From Hanleya hanleyi (Eukaryota > Mollusca > Polyplacophora > Lepidopleurida > Hanleyidae): DNA of 64,000 bases. The notes under the pieces were generated by a model, which ran no database searches, was not told where the DNA came from, and saw only the letters and a program-made list of their open reading frames with translations. Below are positions 9,978 to 22,257 of the stretch, piece by piece. Each line of letters opens with the position of its first letter. The stretch's first letter is position 1. The stretch lies in assembly GCA_036873755.1 (NCBI GenBank), contig JAVTVY010025399.1, positions 1 through 64,000 of the forward strand, in the 5' to 3' direction. The position numbers were made by a program, and so were the translations under genes.

Positions 9978-12814
9978 GTGCAATTTAATGCATACATTTT
10001 CCAGAAGTTGAGGGTGACGGGAAACGTGATTCTGGCACAGTTAAAAGCCATTAGATGTAAATATTTTAACGCGCAATGTTTATACAGCAAATACCCCGAT
10101 CTTACTTACCTGATTGCCACGGAAGATCCTGATATTGTTGCTATATCGGAGACTTGGCTAGACTCTAAGGTGCTCGATAGTGAATTTCAACCTGACAACT
10201 ACGAAGTGTTTAGACAAGACCGAAAACTTGAATTTTATCCGGACGGTATTTTCTCCGCTGAAGACCATGGTGGGGTATTACTATTAGTTAAAAAACACTT
10301 AATCCAGAACCTTACAATGGTGTTGTGGTTCCAGGCGAAATAATCTGGTGTAACATATTCCCTTCCCCGAATACAAAGATTACCATAGGAGTTGCATATA
10401 GACCAGAAAAAGCTGGGATCCACGCCCTAGAGCAAATCTGCCGATCTATTGACTCGTGTACAGAACCGAATGTGATATTGTTGGGTGACTTCAATTTCAG
10501 GAAGATAAATTGGGACTTATGTGACAATGAAGGTGAGCTTGAAAAACTATTTATTAACACTATTAATGACAACCTCTTAAGCCAATTGGTTCGGGAACCT
10601 ACTAGAGGAAAAAATATTCTAGATTTGATCCTTACAACTAACCCTGATCTTGTGGACGAAGTTGAAGTATCTCCTGGCTTTAGTACCAGTGACCACTCGT
10701 CCATTAACTTTGTACTTACCTTACCACGTCCTCGTATCCAGAAAACTCCTAGAAAAGTATACCTATACAGTAAGGGTGACTATCAGGCCTTTAATGACGA
10801 ATTGGATGCGGTCCCCTGGGCACAACTATTTCATACAAAAGCAGTTCCACACCAGTGGCATATTTTCAAACGCAAGTTCCTCAACCTTCTAGACAAGTTT
10901 GTGCCAGTTAAGGCAATTAAGGAGGGGCAACGCTTGAAACCGCCTTGGACGCACTACAAATCAGTAAGCAAAGCAAAAACAGGAACGAGGGACTCCTATG
11001 TGAATTTCCAGAAAAGTGGTCTGCATGCAGATAAGCTACTATACGAACAAGCCACACTCACTCAAAGGGATACTATTATACAAGCTAAGGCCGATTACGA
11101 AGACAATATCCTTAGGCAGATACCCACCAACCCGAAAAAATTTTTTAATTACGCGCGGTCATTCACCAAGACCTCCTCCACAGTGGACACATTAAAAATT
11201 GACCAGGTGGTGATCACCGACGACGCAGAGAAAGCTAAGGTCCTTAATGACTTTTTTGCTTCAGTCTTAACGCAAGAAGACGATATTATACACTCCATAC
11301 CTATTCATAGTGAAGGTGTGCTATCCTGCTTAGAGGAATTTACCATCTCCGCTGCCGATGTAGCTTGTAAATTAGCAAAACTTAAACAGAACAAAGCATG
11401 TGGACCAGACGGCATCCATTCGAACGCCCTTAGGAACCTACCTGCGTTAGCTGTTCCACTACACCTACTCTTCAATTCTTCCTTGTTATCATCTGCCATC
11501 CCACAAGACTGGAGAGATGGAAATATCACCCCGTTATTCAAGAAAGGTTCGCGCTCTAATCCAAATAATTATCGCCCAGTAACTCTCACAAGCCAGGTGG
11601 TCAAGCTACTAGAGAGAATTTTATGTGACAAGTTGAACAGTTTTCTGCAAAAAAATAACATTATTTCATGTCACCAGCATGGATTCCAACAAAAATGTTC
11701 ATGTACCACCCAACTCCTGGAGTGTCTGAATGACTGGACGAAATCTTACGACTTGGGGCACGGAACAGATATTATTTACCTGGATTTCTCTAAGGCTTTC
11801 GACTCGGTCCCCCACAGAAGGTTGTTATACAAACTCAGGCACTACGGTATCAAGGGACGTTTTTTATCATGGATAGCAGCATTTCTCAGCAACCGGAGAC
11901 AACGGGTTATATTACGTAATGGTTCCTCCTCATGGAGAGACGTGATTAGTGGAGTCCCTCAAGGGTCCATTCTGGGACCTATTCTATTTGTTCTGTACGT
12001 GAATGACATTCCGACCAGTGTCACTGCTATAGCCAAATTGTTTGCGGACGACACCAAGCTTTATCGTCAAATTCTGAGTATTGACGACTGCCACCTCCTA
12101 CAAGGGGACTTAGACAGGCTCAAAGCCTGGACTGCTCAATGGTTACTTTTCTTCAATGCCATTAAATGTGTAGTATTGCGCATACGAGAGGCCCTTAACT
12201 ACGTCTATACTCTCAACGGTGAAATTCTGAAGGAGGTCTCTGAACACAACGACCTTGGCGTCATTATCTCATCAGATCTAAAGCCAGCAAAACATATCAG
12301 CAGTATAGTAAGTAAGGCAAACCAACGCATAGGGATCATCAAAAGGTGCTTTTCTAATATTACAAAGGAGAAGATAGCAATCCTCTACAAGTACACAGTA
12401 CGCCCGGTTCTAGAATACGGGAGCGTTTCCTGGAATCCTTACCTAGTGAAAGACATAGCCTTATTGGAAAAAACGCAGGCTAGGTGTCTAAAACTGTCCA
12501 GTAACCCTCCGGAATTTCCTTCCTTGGCCGACCGTAGAAAGCAGACAGATCTGATAGAAACTTATAAAGTATTGAACGGTGAATATAAAACCCCGTCAAC
12601 TGACTTATTCACTGTTCGGTCACATGGCAGAAACCTGAGGGGCCATACCGAGACTCTATACAAGCCCTTTGCTAAAACGCGGATCAGACAGGAGTTCTTT
12701 GCTCATAGGATATTAAACAACTGGAACTCGCTATCTGAAGAGGACGTTTCTTCTCCAAGCCTGCAGAGCTTTAAAAGGAAGATGAGAGCCGCGCCTTCGG
12801 ATGAAGCGGCTTAA
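9978..12814 (+). pseudogene. LINE ORF2, endonuclease-reverse transcriptase, frameshifted
   Basis: The N-terminal EEP-type endonuclease starts with PDIVAISETWLD (~10128) and contains ILLGDFNFRKINWD (~10475) and SDHSSINF (~10690). The reverse transcriptase follows: KACGPDGIHS (~11395), VPQGSILGPILFVLYVNDI (~11955) and the catalytic FADDTKLY (~12043). A thumb/C-terminal region ends at TAA 12812-12814. The frame changes near 10320, so the first ~115 codons (9978-10343) and the remaining 829 (10325-12814) lie in different frames. There is no ATG near the expected start. The RT part is fully open, so the copy is young, and the shift could be a recent indel or a base-calling error. Confidence 0.8.
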
Positions 12815-12870
12815 TTATCAAGTATCAAGTATCAAGTAAGTATCAAGTATCCTTATGGATAAGCCATAAC

Positions 12871-13263
12871 TTATGATTCAATTATTGATCAAGTTGATTG
12901 ACCAGTATTTTCTTGATATAGCACATTGTGGTTCTGTCAAATGTCAATTCAGGCAGCTTTCGCCAATAGAAAGGATTCCTAGAAGTTTGTCATTGAATTG
13001 ACGGAGCGGAAAAGTGTTACAACAGAGCTGATGTTAACTGTTTACCGAAGTCATATCGTTATGAACGTCTGCTGAGAGTGGAGATATCTGTTCAGTAGAC
13101 GGGCTTGCAAAACTGACTTATAGACGTGAAGTGTACTCTTCCGAGGTGGATGGCTGTTCATTAATGCTGTCGGTTATTCGAGGTTTTCACCCCTTCAACA
13201 ATAACGGAGCAGTTTGTATTGATCCCATTATTCACGGGTTGAAACTCGGGGTTGTCACCCCTT
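12871..13263. other. Spacer between LINE and BCCT gene
   Basis: Unique-looking sequence with no feature I can support. It presumably includes the 3' UTR of the BCCT gene. Confidence 0.4.
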
Positions 13264-14877
13264 CTACACAGCGGAAGAGCCCGTCGGATTGACGGGAGGC
13301 ATCAATACACTCTCGCTCACAACCACATCCGTGTTGCTGACGTGATCATCGAGTTGTACGGCCGCGAACGGGTAGAGGATCAATACTATGAAGAAGTCCT
13401 CCACAATGTTGCCACTTATGCCTTGCATTTCACGTACCTGGGCACGCGTATACGCCGCGGCTGAAGCGAATCCGATGTATATAGGGGCCCCTATATAGAA
13501 CAATCCCGGGTAAAAGACTTCTAGGCAAGCTAAAATTATTGAACTGCAAAACACGATAGCAAAAACAACCATGGCCATCGCCTTTACCAGTAAAATATCC
13601 ACGGCGCCCAAAAAGCAGAGACAAATTTTAAAAATTGTTTGAAACTCGAAAAGATAGTGAGTATGTCGTGAGAGAAATAGGGTCCGTTTGGATTCAGATC
13701 GCCTGCTTCGATTTGTAGAACACGCCAAAGTGCAATGCACATGCAATTCAGGAAGCAAGAGCATAACCTCCACCAGCTATGAGCAGACCGACTGCGCATG
13801 CCCCTTCAGTCCACGCCCAGAATACACGTTGCGGTAGTGGTGGATTTGGATGACCATTGGCCACCAAACTGTCAATCACCAGTGAGCCGCTGTCGGAGGT
13901 CGTCACGAAGTATAAGACAATGGCGACAAGTGATACGACAGCGAGAAACGGATAAAGGTTAGGGAAGGACTCCATCAAATCAAACCACATATCTGTGGAT
14001 TTTCTACATGACAGGCGGTACATTCCATGGAACGGTTCTTTCGAATAAGAGCCTCCATAAACAGAGTCACAGGTAATGTTTGCTAGTTCAGCCATGCGTT
14101 CCATCTTTATACCCGCTGCTCCAAACACTGTGAACCAGAAGAAGCTGTACAACACCGGGATCACCATAGTATGCACGATGAACTGCTTAATTGTGCGGCC
14201 TCGGGATATCTTAGAGATAAACATTCCAACGAATGGTGCCGAAGCCATCCACCATCCCCAGTAAAACATAGTCCAGTCATTAAACCAGGTTGGAGCTTCT
14301 TTACCGTCGGGGGCAATTCCTTGCTGAGCAAATGCGTCGGTGTGGAAACCTGTGCCTATGATATTTTGCATGTAGTAGCCAATGCTCTGAACGTACGAGT
14401 TGAGGAGAAACCACGTGTCGTCGTAAAACAATCGAATCAGCAATAAAAATGTACCAAGAATCAAACATATTTCACTCAGTAACTTTATGCCTAGTTTTAA
14501 CCCTGTGACGACGGAGGCTGTGGCTATTACGGTTATACTTCCAATGATGACGAACTGGGTTGACATACATTCTGGAATATTATTATTCAGTCGGTGTAGT
14601 CCAGCATTCAGCCGCATCGCACCAATTCCAAAACTGGAAGATACAGCAAACATGGTGCACACTACTGCTCCGGCGTCAATGAAATCTCCGATCCACCCGT
14701 AGATTCGCTCACCCAGGATGGGATAGAAACAGGACCGTATAGACATGGGTAATCTCCAACGGTAACTGACAAGAGACAACAACAGACCAACAATGACGTA
14801 GGAGACCCAGGCATGAATGCCCCCAGTGTAAGAAGGTCAAGTTCATGGCGTCCTGTGCTTGTTGATTATCTGAATAT
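13264..14877 (-). pseudogene. BCCT-family transporter, exon 2 (most of the protein), frames broken
   Basis: BCCT proteins are 12-helix secondary transporters for betaine, choline, carnitine and related osmolytes in the plasma membrane. After the acceptor CTTTCAG (14878-14884) the exon reads YSDNQQAQDAMNLTFLHWG, joining in phase to exon 1. It then shows the family hallmarks: WTMFYWGWWMASAPFVGMFI (helix 8 with the aromatic substrate-site tryptophans), SKISRGRTIKQF, TTSDSGSLVID and PLPQRVFWAWTEG. The C-terminal part includes CIALWRVLQIEAGDLNPNGP, a glycine-poor ~100-residue segment and AEDFF-like VEDFFIVLILYPF, with a stop at 13264. Frame changes are seen near 14820 (a G5 run), 13750 (with a short internal loss) and 13605. 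The G-run break could be an assembly error; the 13750 lesion looks real. Confidence 0.8.
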
Positions 14878-15136
14878 CTGAAAGTAGTAAATACGCATTG
14901 CGAATGTGATAAAAAAATGTCTCAGGAAGTCCATAGTATGACGATATATCCGAAATATTACGTCAATATGATGTCATTTTGAAGCCAATACTACAAATAC
15001 GATCCATGTCATTCTTTGTGTTAGTAAAGCAAATGATCAAAGTTGGATTGCAAAAGTTCTAAAGCATGAATTGGATGGACGTTTACAATATGACCGGACA
15101 AAATTCTCGCCTTTCATCTCTGATGTTAAAGATACT

Positions 15137-15565
15137 TCGAGGCCTAAATAAATCACGACAGAGAACTGAGACTTACCACAACATATCTTTGGATCAAGCT
15201 CTACTAGAAAGTGTAACGAAATACAAGATGGCTGTCATGATCACGTCGGGGTGACGTCATCAAAAGAGGCATTTTTTGGACCATTTTCGATTTTTTATCT
15301 GTGAAAACTGTATGATAAATTTGTAAATAATAATCTCAGAAATTAGGTTCTACCAACATTTCCATGCAGAAAATCAAAAATTTAGAATAAATCTGACGAA
15401 AATATCACTTTTCCGATACCCCACATGGCCGCCATTTTGAATTTACCCATGATCCTCTACTCGGATGTCATGCAAATATTCTTAAAATAGCCTCAATATG
15501 ATAAGCTAGAAAGTCATGGAGCCTCAGCTCAGGAGCAAAAAGTCCCCCCCCAGGCCAGGTTAGAG
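15137..15565. mobile_element. piggyBac-type MITE, copy 2 (left end lost)
   Basis: Matches 6956-7449 over most of its length (TTGGATCAAGCTCTA, paired TGACGTCA-like blocks, a GGCCGCCAT stretch). It ends CCAGGCCAGGTTAGAG followed by TTAA at 15566-15569. The left TIR is missing. Confidence 0.6.
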
Positions 15566-16010
15566 TTAAATCGAAGACCTGAGTCTCCGTATTTAGTAAA
15601 TAGACTGTACTCTGTGAGGCCTATACTATGGCGTCATTTAGTCTCCCATACGACACCATGGGGCGCTCTTCTGAATAAGGAAACTGACATGCAATAAAAA
15701 TGAAGAGTTGTACCTCCCTATTTAGTACACAGATAAGATGGCGTTATCAGTTTTCCAATTCCATACCAGAGGTACTGTTCTGGATATGGGAATGAACTGT
15801 ACCGGCTTTAAATAGAAGAGTTGAACGTCCATATTTGGCAAATAATCTATACTTATAGAGAGCTACAAAACGACGTTATTAGTTGTCTGTTGTCTGTTTC
15901 GATACCAGGGGCGCAGTTCTTAAAAAGGAAATAAATAAGGAAATGGTCTGTACCGCAATTAAATCGAAGGACCGAGCCTCCATATTTGGTACATGACTAC
16001 GCAACTTCAA
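15566..16010. repeat. ~130-bp tandem repeat, four diverged units
   Basis: Units start near 15566, 15696, 15820 and 15959. They share 'GAAGA..TGA..CTCC.TATTTGGTA' followed by a run containing GGCGTTATTAG and ATACCAGGGG. The repeat is non-coding. Confidence 0.5.
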
Positions 16011-16014
16011 AAGG

Positions 16015-16155
16015 GCGGTGGAAAATGATGCCGGCAAAGTGACAAGAAGTCATATGACTCAACAGACAATACACTGACTGCATATTTCTGAAACATCAAA
16101 AGAACCAAAAGTGATCCCTGTGATGATTTGTATCCCAGCCACATTTTGACTGTAA
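16015..16155. repeat. Dispersed repeat, copy 2
   Basis: Same orientation as, and clearly similar to, 2875-3015. It lies within the BCCT intron. Confidence 0.5.
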
Positions 16156-16878
16156 CTGTTTATGTGAACATATTGAATTGACATGACCACACGGCCCTGT
16201 CACCGGCTTGAGTGGCATTAGATACAAATATTTCATGGCGATGGTGTAATAGCCATATCAAGTCCTCTGTTGGAAAATGATGAACTAGGTGACCAAAAGA
16301 TAGTTAAAAACGGCCAAAAGGGGAGAATTTTCTTCCAATGCATGTTGCACTATATCAATCCGTGTAGCTGCCGGACGCAAAAACTATACATTATGTGGGT
16401 TTCGTTGCTTAAAATCTCTGCATTGGTATTAGAGGGAAGTGGCACCCGGTTGAACTATCGTTCGTAGGCTAACTACACCGATTCGGGGCTTGTTAGATGA
16501 TGTTAACATATCATATTTGGTCCAGTTCTAACGTTATAACTACAACAGTATCTGCTCATCAATATCAAAACTTAAAAAGTACCCAGGAGTGTTGCCCTGA
16601 TGACATGAGAGTGGCAAACATTGTTAAAGAGAAACACAAATATGAGAAACAGAAAACAATTCTCGTCTCGGTGCCCCGGGAAAAAGCTCACCAGGATGAC
16701 AGAGTCCGCCTGCCATTCTCGGATATCTTTCACGCTTGATATCGTTTTTGCCTCCAACCACCCCACCACACCATGCACCCAGCCCCCGCTTAGACCTCAC
16801 CTCCCAGGTCACCGAAACTGATACAGACTTCCTGTGCAACGAGTTTTCACCTGGGATCATACATGTACCTAAACTTAC

Positions 16879-17394
16879 CTGTTCCAATATCGATTGGCGT
16901 ATGGCCCGGGTCTGTAGTGGAACATAGGCTCCGCAACACCGAAATAGAACAGACCCATTCCAATTCCAGCAGAAAACAACATCGTGAAATACTGAAAATC
17001 ATTGAATTCGGGTTTTTCGTCGTCTCTACCTAATTTCAACTTGGAGTATCTTGAGAAATAAATAGCAATTATAAATACGGTCCATGACACATTTCGTTCC
17101 CACGTATAGCCAAGTCCATGTTGTTGTGATCCACGACATTACGTGTAGTACTTTCTTGAGCTCTTCTTCTGGATATTGGCAGTACCGACCTACAATTCCC
17201 CATATGACGACAAGGGAAATTATGGTGACAACGGGGTTAATGTAAATCCCGAATGATCCTCCTCCTAACTTTATATGGTGACGTTTCCGTACGTTTTTTA
17301 ACCGTTGTTCCCAACCATCAACTGTCGTTTCTTCTGCTCGTGATTCCATGCCAGGTCGCCTTTCTTGTGTCGCGTTGTGTGAGATCGACGCCAT
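16879..17394 (-). pseudogene. BCCT-family transporter, exon 1 (N-terminus), one frameshift
   Basis: The ATG at 17394 (MASISHNATQERRPG) opens a hydrophilic N-tail. The first helix follows (INPVVTIISLVVIWGIVGRY), then TTWTWLYVGT, then in the next frame SWTVFIIAIYFSRYSKLKLG, DDEKPEFNDFQYFTMLFSAG and GMGLFYFGVAEPMFHYRPGP, all diagnostic for BCCT carriers. The frame changes by one base at about 17100, next to an AAA run. The exon ends at a strong donor, CAG|GTAAGT (16879/16878), and joins exon 2 in phase. Animal BCCT genes are known mainly from marine invertebrates, where they handle osmolytes. Direction and spacing suggest one gene with a single large intron. Confidence 0.8.
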
Positions 17395-17409
17395 GATCAC
17401 TGAGAACAC

Positions 17410-18060
17410 TTGGAATAACCGAAATAAGTGAGGTTATCAAACACCAGTCTGTCCAGTGTCTGCTTTACATAAACCTAGCTACACCTGTTCACCAGCGAAA
17501 CTAAAATGGCCGAAGGATAGCAAATGGGATATCTCAGCAAGGGATAGCTGTGTTAATAATTTGCAAGACATTTTCGAATATCTTTCAGGCTTGATATCAT
17601 TTTGAAGCTGTGCCTTTTTGATAGAAGTGAAAATAGATCATATCTATAGATTGGACCACCTCGCATTGCCACATATGACACAATGGTCGATACAAACTAC
17701 TCACTGGAGCTTTAGCCATATACAAACTGTAGATCTATGGATTGAACACAATTCAGGGTTGGTAAACAGCATTGTCTCACGTACTTTCAATAATATTGCC
17801 TCGAAAGCAACAAAATGTCCATGATGATATCAAAGTTCATAACTTCAAAACAGAATAAATATTTCTCAATATAAATCTGTTGATGTCAGCTGGAAATTAT
17901 CCCTGAATATTTACAATAAAGTTCATACCGATCAGCTCCAAATCACGATAATGTGGGATAGTCTAATATATTCTGATCGTTTCGCCTCGAGCCACAAAAT
18001 TAGAGCAGTTCATTTGAACCACACACCCGCTGTAGACATGGAGTATGCTATGATGCTGTA
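17410..18060. other. Upstream of BCCT gene, no recognised feature
   Basis: Holds the putative BCCT promoter. I see no convincing TATA box or other motif. Confidence 0.4.
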
Positions 18061-18067
18061 GGGGAGA

Positions 18068-19022
18068 TTGGGGTACAGTGGGACATGGGGCACAGTGGGA
18101 CAAGCCGTCTAGCTCCTAAGTTAAATACAGGAAGCACATTGCAATATTATCAACACAAAGCTACCACCCTCATACAAAATCTATATTGATTACAAATAAA
18201 AAGTATCATTGGTAAAACATTACGAGCAAAAAAAAATGTTTTTGAGTGGTCCAAGTGAATTTTGAGGACTGAGGATGATATTTTGTTATACCAAGTGTTC
18301 AGCAGTGCTTCATTGATGTTTTGTTATCATCTTTTATTATTTTTAATGTTTTGTACAATTTGAATCACATGGATTATTATGTCAGATGTATGTATTAGTT
18401 TTTTCCATAAAACAGAAAATATTATGCACCTGGGGCGGACTGGGATACTTGTGCTGGAGCACACTGGGACAATAGTAATGAAATGGTGAAATTTACTTTC
18501 ATCCTAAAATGTTTTTAGAATGCATTATGTTGTTTCCTAGATGACAAGAATTGCTAATGCTATCAGATTTCATGAGTTTTACAAACACTTTTATAGTCAA
18601 TTGCTTTCACTGGAATGAGAATCATACAAATAATTTTTTTTTCCTCAAATTTGGCCCCTGTGAAATATTTCACGTAAAGCAGGGATCTAAGATAGCAACT
18701 AACTTAACCATCGTTGTTGAATCTTCTAAACTCCTATGAAACATATTAGTATATACGTGATATAACATGTATTTTGATTATTGTTCCATCGCACCCAGCG
18801 CGTGTTCCAGTGTACCCATAGAGGGGCAAACTGGGACACGTTTTTTTAGGTTTTTAAAAACGAATTCGGAAAAAAAGTATAACAGATATTTAAGAATTTT
18901 TTGTATCACTATGTCATTCAAAATATAAGTTATAACGAGAGTATAGAAGGCTACACTACATGACAATAATAACAGAGATTTTTGCAAAAAGGTGAAAAAT
19001 GTTCCAGTGTACCCCAATCTTT
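18068..19022. mobile_element. Non-autonomous DNA element with GATTGGGGTACAGTGG TIRs
   Basis: The left end GATTGGGGTACAGTGGGAC (18068) is mirrored by the complement of GATTGGGGTACACTGGAAC (18998-19018). Related internal copies of 'CTGGGAC/GTCCCAG' occur near 18086, 18433, 18467 and 18800-18840, so the TIR motif is iterated inside the element. The interior is AT-rich and non-coding. The target duplication is not resolved. Confidence 0.65.
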
Positions 19023-20285
19023 GGCCCTCCTTTGGTTTCTCAATTGTAGTTAATTTAATTGTATAGATCTGCATGTAGCAGTTAATATTCTTCAGCGTGC
19101 CTCTGCCAGGAGTAATTTGTAAACATGTTTATTCTGTGACAATGACATCATTCTGTACTCGTTCATTCTATTTTTGGCATAGAAATCTTGAGAAGGCTCG
19201 AGATGATACAGGCATAAAGAATGATGCAAAGTGCCGCGAAGAATATTCCAGGCAGTTCTTTATTGCACCATGTATGACTTTATTTTCTCTAAAGTTCTCT
19301 GTGACATGTATAAAGAGTGGGCTGGCAGCAGAAGATTGAACTCTTCAGCTTTTGACCAGGTAGTGATATAACTGTGTTATCATCGGTCTGCGATTTGAAC
19401 TGTATAAACATTCTGTGATATTGAGAGAGGCAGTCTTATATCCGGGTAGTGATAATAAGTTTTCTTACTGTCTTGTCAGTTTAGACAATAATTGGTTATT
19501 AACGAGTATAGTGGCATACTAATGCAGGGGAGACCACTGATCCTTTATTATAGAGTGGTCTCCCTTGAAAGACGACGCTGATTGGCCAATAGCCAATAAG
19601 AATAGCTCGCGGGCTGAGTGAACTGGGACTACAAATTGGGTGGTGACAAGACGTGGTAATCTGTTTCTCCCGGGAAATAACCAACAGATAAGCCTGTCCG
19701 TTGTACTGGCTGAAACATCTATAGGTGTAGTCTCTAGAAATTGAAAGTATCAGGCGTTGAATTGTGTTTTTTTTAGACAGATTTGCGGGGGCTTCATTGA
19801 CATGTCCAGCGGCCATTTGCATTTTGGAGAAAATTCGCGTATGAAAATCTGTTTCCTAAGTCCTGACAAATTCGTTGACTTATACGTACGGTTGGGTCGG
19901 TATAAGTTGGAAGGGTGGTACTTTATATAAGAGGTTCTGTGAAACTTGGAGCTTCCAGCGAAGTTCTGAAGTAATTTTTTCTATAGTTCATGAGTTGGCG
20001 GTCTTTCTAAATGAAATTGACTCAGCTTTCGTTAGCTATTAACTAATGACGATGCGGTAATAGTTAGCGGGCTGGCAATTATTGCTACGTGAATTAAGCC
20101 AAAAACCGTCCGTGTATTGTGAAGAAAATTGGGTCATTGGTGGGCTCCATTTTTTTCGCCAGATAGTTTTTTGGTAACATTTATCTGGCCCCATTTATCG
20201 CGATTGAAGCGGTGTTATTTTGGACAACCCCAGCTCAAAACTTGGTAAAGGTTTTGTGAGTTTGCTGATATGTTATTGTTGTTCA
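19023..20285. other. Non-coding, no recognised feature
   Basis: No exon or repeat I can support, apart from the microsatellite that follows. Confidence 0.4.
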
Positions 20286-20287
20286 TT

Positions 20288-20315
20288 TGCAACAACAACA
20301 ACAACAACAACAACG
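20288..20315. repeat. (AAC)n microsatellite
   Basis: About nine uninterrupted CAA/AAC triplets. Confidence 0.9.
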
Positions 20316-20623
20316 AGAGTAAATTTAAGGGAAACATTCGGGTTGAAGGTTTAGACGGGTCAATATTTGAATGGTTTATATGTTATTTGTGTTGTCATGT
20401 ATTGTGTGTACCGGTACTCTTTGTGTATTTCTTGTTTTGTGTTTTGTTCATCGTCCTGTCCCATTATATTGCAGTTTTATGTGTTTAGTTATCATAGATT
20501 TGTGGTGTAACGTTTTTTGCGGAAGATTTTTTGCATGGGGTGAAGTTTTTGTCACCGTGAACGCGGGGTGACTAATTAAAGAGTGATTGAGTTGATGTGG
20601 ATAAAATTTTGCAATCGCGCTAT

Positions 20624-21223
20624 TGGCAAAGGATATGTGACGTTTACATACGAAAAACTCCTCTGTGTGTGATGATAATAGAGCTGATTTTTTCCCCTCT
20701 ACAAAACCTGCTATATCAGATTTTTCGTGAAGTTTACATACTGAAATATCCCCTTCGAAAAAAACTGAGATGTTCAATTGCATAAAAATGGAGATATGAT
20801 TGATCAAAATGAGCTACCGGACTTATTTTGTTATTTTGAGGCATTTTCATGAAGGGTTTTCCCCTGTAGCAAAAATATGAGACCTCAAATTAAAAGCATT
20901 CGTGATTCCTACCAATAAACAAACTTCCTAATATATTGTGTGACAAAATTAGTTTGAGGTGTCATATTTTTACTATAAGAGAAAATAATCACTGTAAATG
21001 CCTCAAAAATACAAAATCACGCCGAGGAGCACATTTTGATCAATCATATCTCCATTTTTATACAACGGAACATCGCAACTTTTTCGAGACTGATATTTCA
21101 GTATTTAAACTTCGAGAAAAATCTGATTTGGCAGGTTTTGGATTGAAAAAAAAATTCAGCTTGATCACCATCACAGACAAGGGAATCATTCCCGTATTGT
21201 CGTCACATATCCTTTTGGCTTGA
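20624..21223. repeat. Large foldback (inverted-repeat) element
   Basis: The left arm (20624 to about 20915) is an imperfect reverse complement of the right arm (about 20945-21223). Matching blocks include GGCAAAGGATATGTGAC against its complement near 21205-21220; AAAACCTGC...ATCAGATTTTTC; ACTGAAATAT; and AAAAATGGAGATATGATTGATCAAAATG. The loop is only ~30 bp. No target duplication or ORF was found. It resembles foldback-type non-autonomous DNA transposons. Confidence 0.7.
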
Positions 21224-21235
21224 TCGGATGTAAGA

Positions 21236-22180
21236 ATGGAATTTGTGTATACATATGTCCATAGCTGTTCTGCTTCACTGATGTTTTGTAACGTGAATTT
21301 ATCAGCCGTGTTATGTCACTATCAAAGTTTTGCAAGGTGGACTTGATTTTTCGCGAGAGCTTACTGAACGGAATACTGCACTGTCAATATTTCTGTCGGC
21401 CTATCTGGTTGAAGTTTATAGGCAATGCTACATTTTTCGCTGAAGTGATTGACTCAGAATTTAGTAAACCCTTGACTTTGCGTTATCAGTCGCGAATTAA
21501 TTGGCCTTCCGGTTGCTCATTTATTTTGAAAATTAGATTAAAACACTCACTGAAATTGTATGGCCTAGCTATATGCTAGGATTTTGGATTTCGCCAAAGT
21601 TCGCTTAGCTACTACTGTGTGGCTATTGCGCGAGGGATAAGCTAATGAATATGGTTGGGGTGTATTCTCAGTTGATGAAAATTTGAAGAAAAAAAATTGT
21701 TTGACTTTACCAAATTAACCTACTACTTCACTAAATTTACCTATTACTTTACGGCTTTTGTGTGGGGGGTTAGTTAATGTTTACTGTGAATTACGTAGGG
21801 TAGTTAGATATTCAAGCAGTGATGGATAATCACCCAGAGTGATCTGTAGTGAGTATTTCTCCAATCGTGCCAATTGACGGGTCTGAACACTCTTTGGACA
21901 GAGCAGGGGACTGAGCAGGGGGGCGCAATTGGCTGACACACAGAGTACTCGTTTGGGCTCAATGAAGACAGGGTTATTCAACATACTCAACAACTTTGAG
22001 TAATGATCAGCTAAACATCCGATCCACATTAAGAGGGTGGGGACTGACGCTAGCTCAGCGCAGACCGGTGGTGGTGCTGTTAGAGTGTCAACCGGTAATG
22101 TCAGTAGTAGGGAAAGGCTATTTGAAGCCTCATTTCACACGGACGTAGTGCCGTCACGGGGAGGATTGGGGAGGAACTAG
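21236..22180. other. Non-coding, no recognised feature
   Basis: No exon, TIR or tandem array seen. Confidence 0.4.
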
Positions 22181-22257
22181 TGGCGCCATCTGTACACATT
22201 GGTGGCAAAAACCCGCACTAGGGGGAGACAACTCGATCTGCATATTGGCGGCTGTCT

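Larger units (their letters stand above)
8750..12870 (+). mobile_element. CR1/Jockey-type LINE, near full length
   Basis: A non-LTR retrotransposon with ORF1 (8940-9866), ORF2 (about 9978-12814) and a short 3' tail ending in heptamer repeats of TATCAAG (about 12815-12851), as is typical of CR1/L2-like elements that end in short simple repeats. The 5' border is set only by the end of the preceding minisatellite. The one visible lesion is a frameshift inside the ORF2 endonuclease. Confidence 0.8.
14878..16878 (-). other. BCCT intron with repeats
   Basis: A 2-kb intron between BCCT exons. It contains the second piggyBac-type MITE copy, a ~130-bp tandem array and the second copy of a dispersed 140-bp repeat. 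Each is listed separately. Confidence 0.6.
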
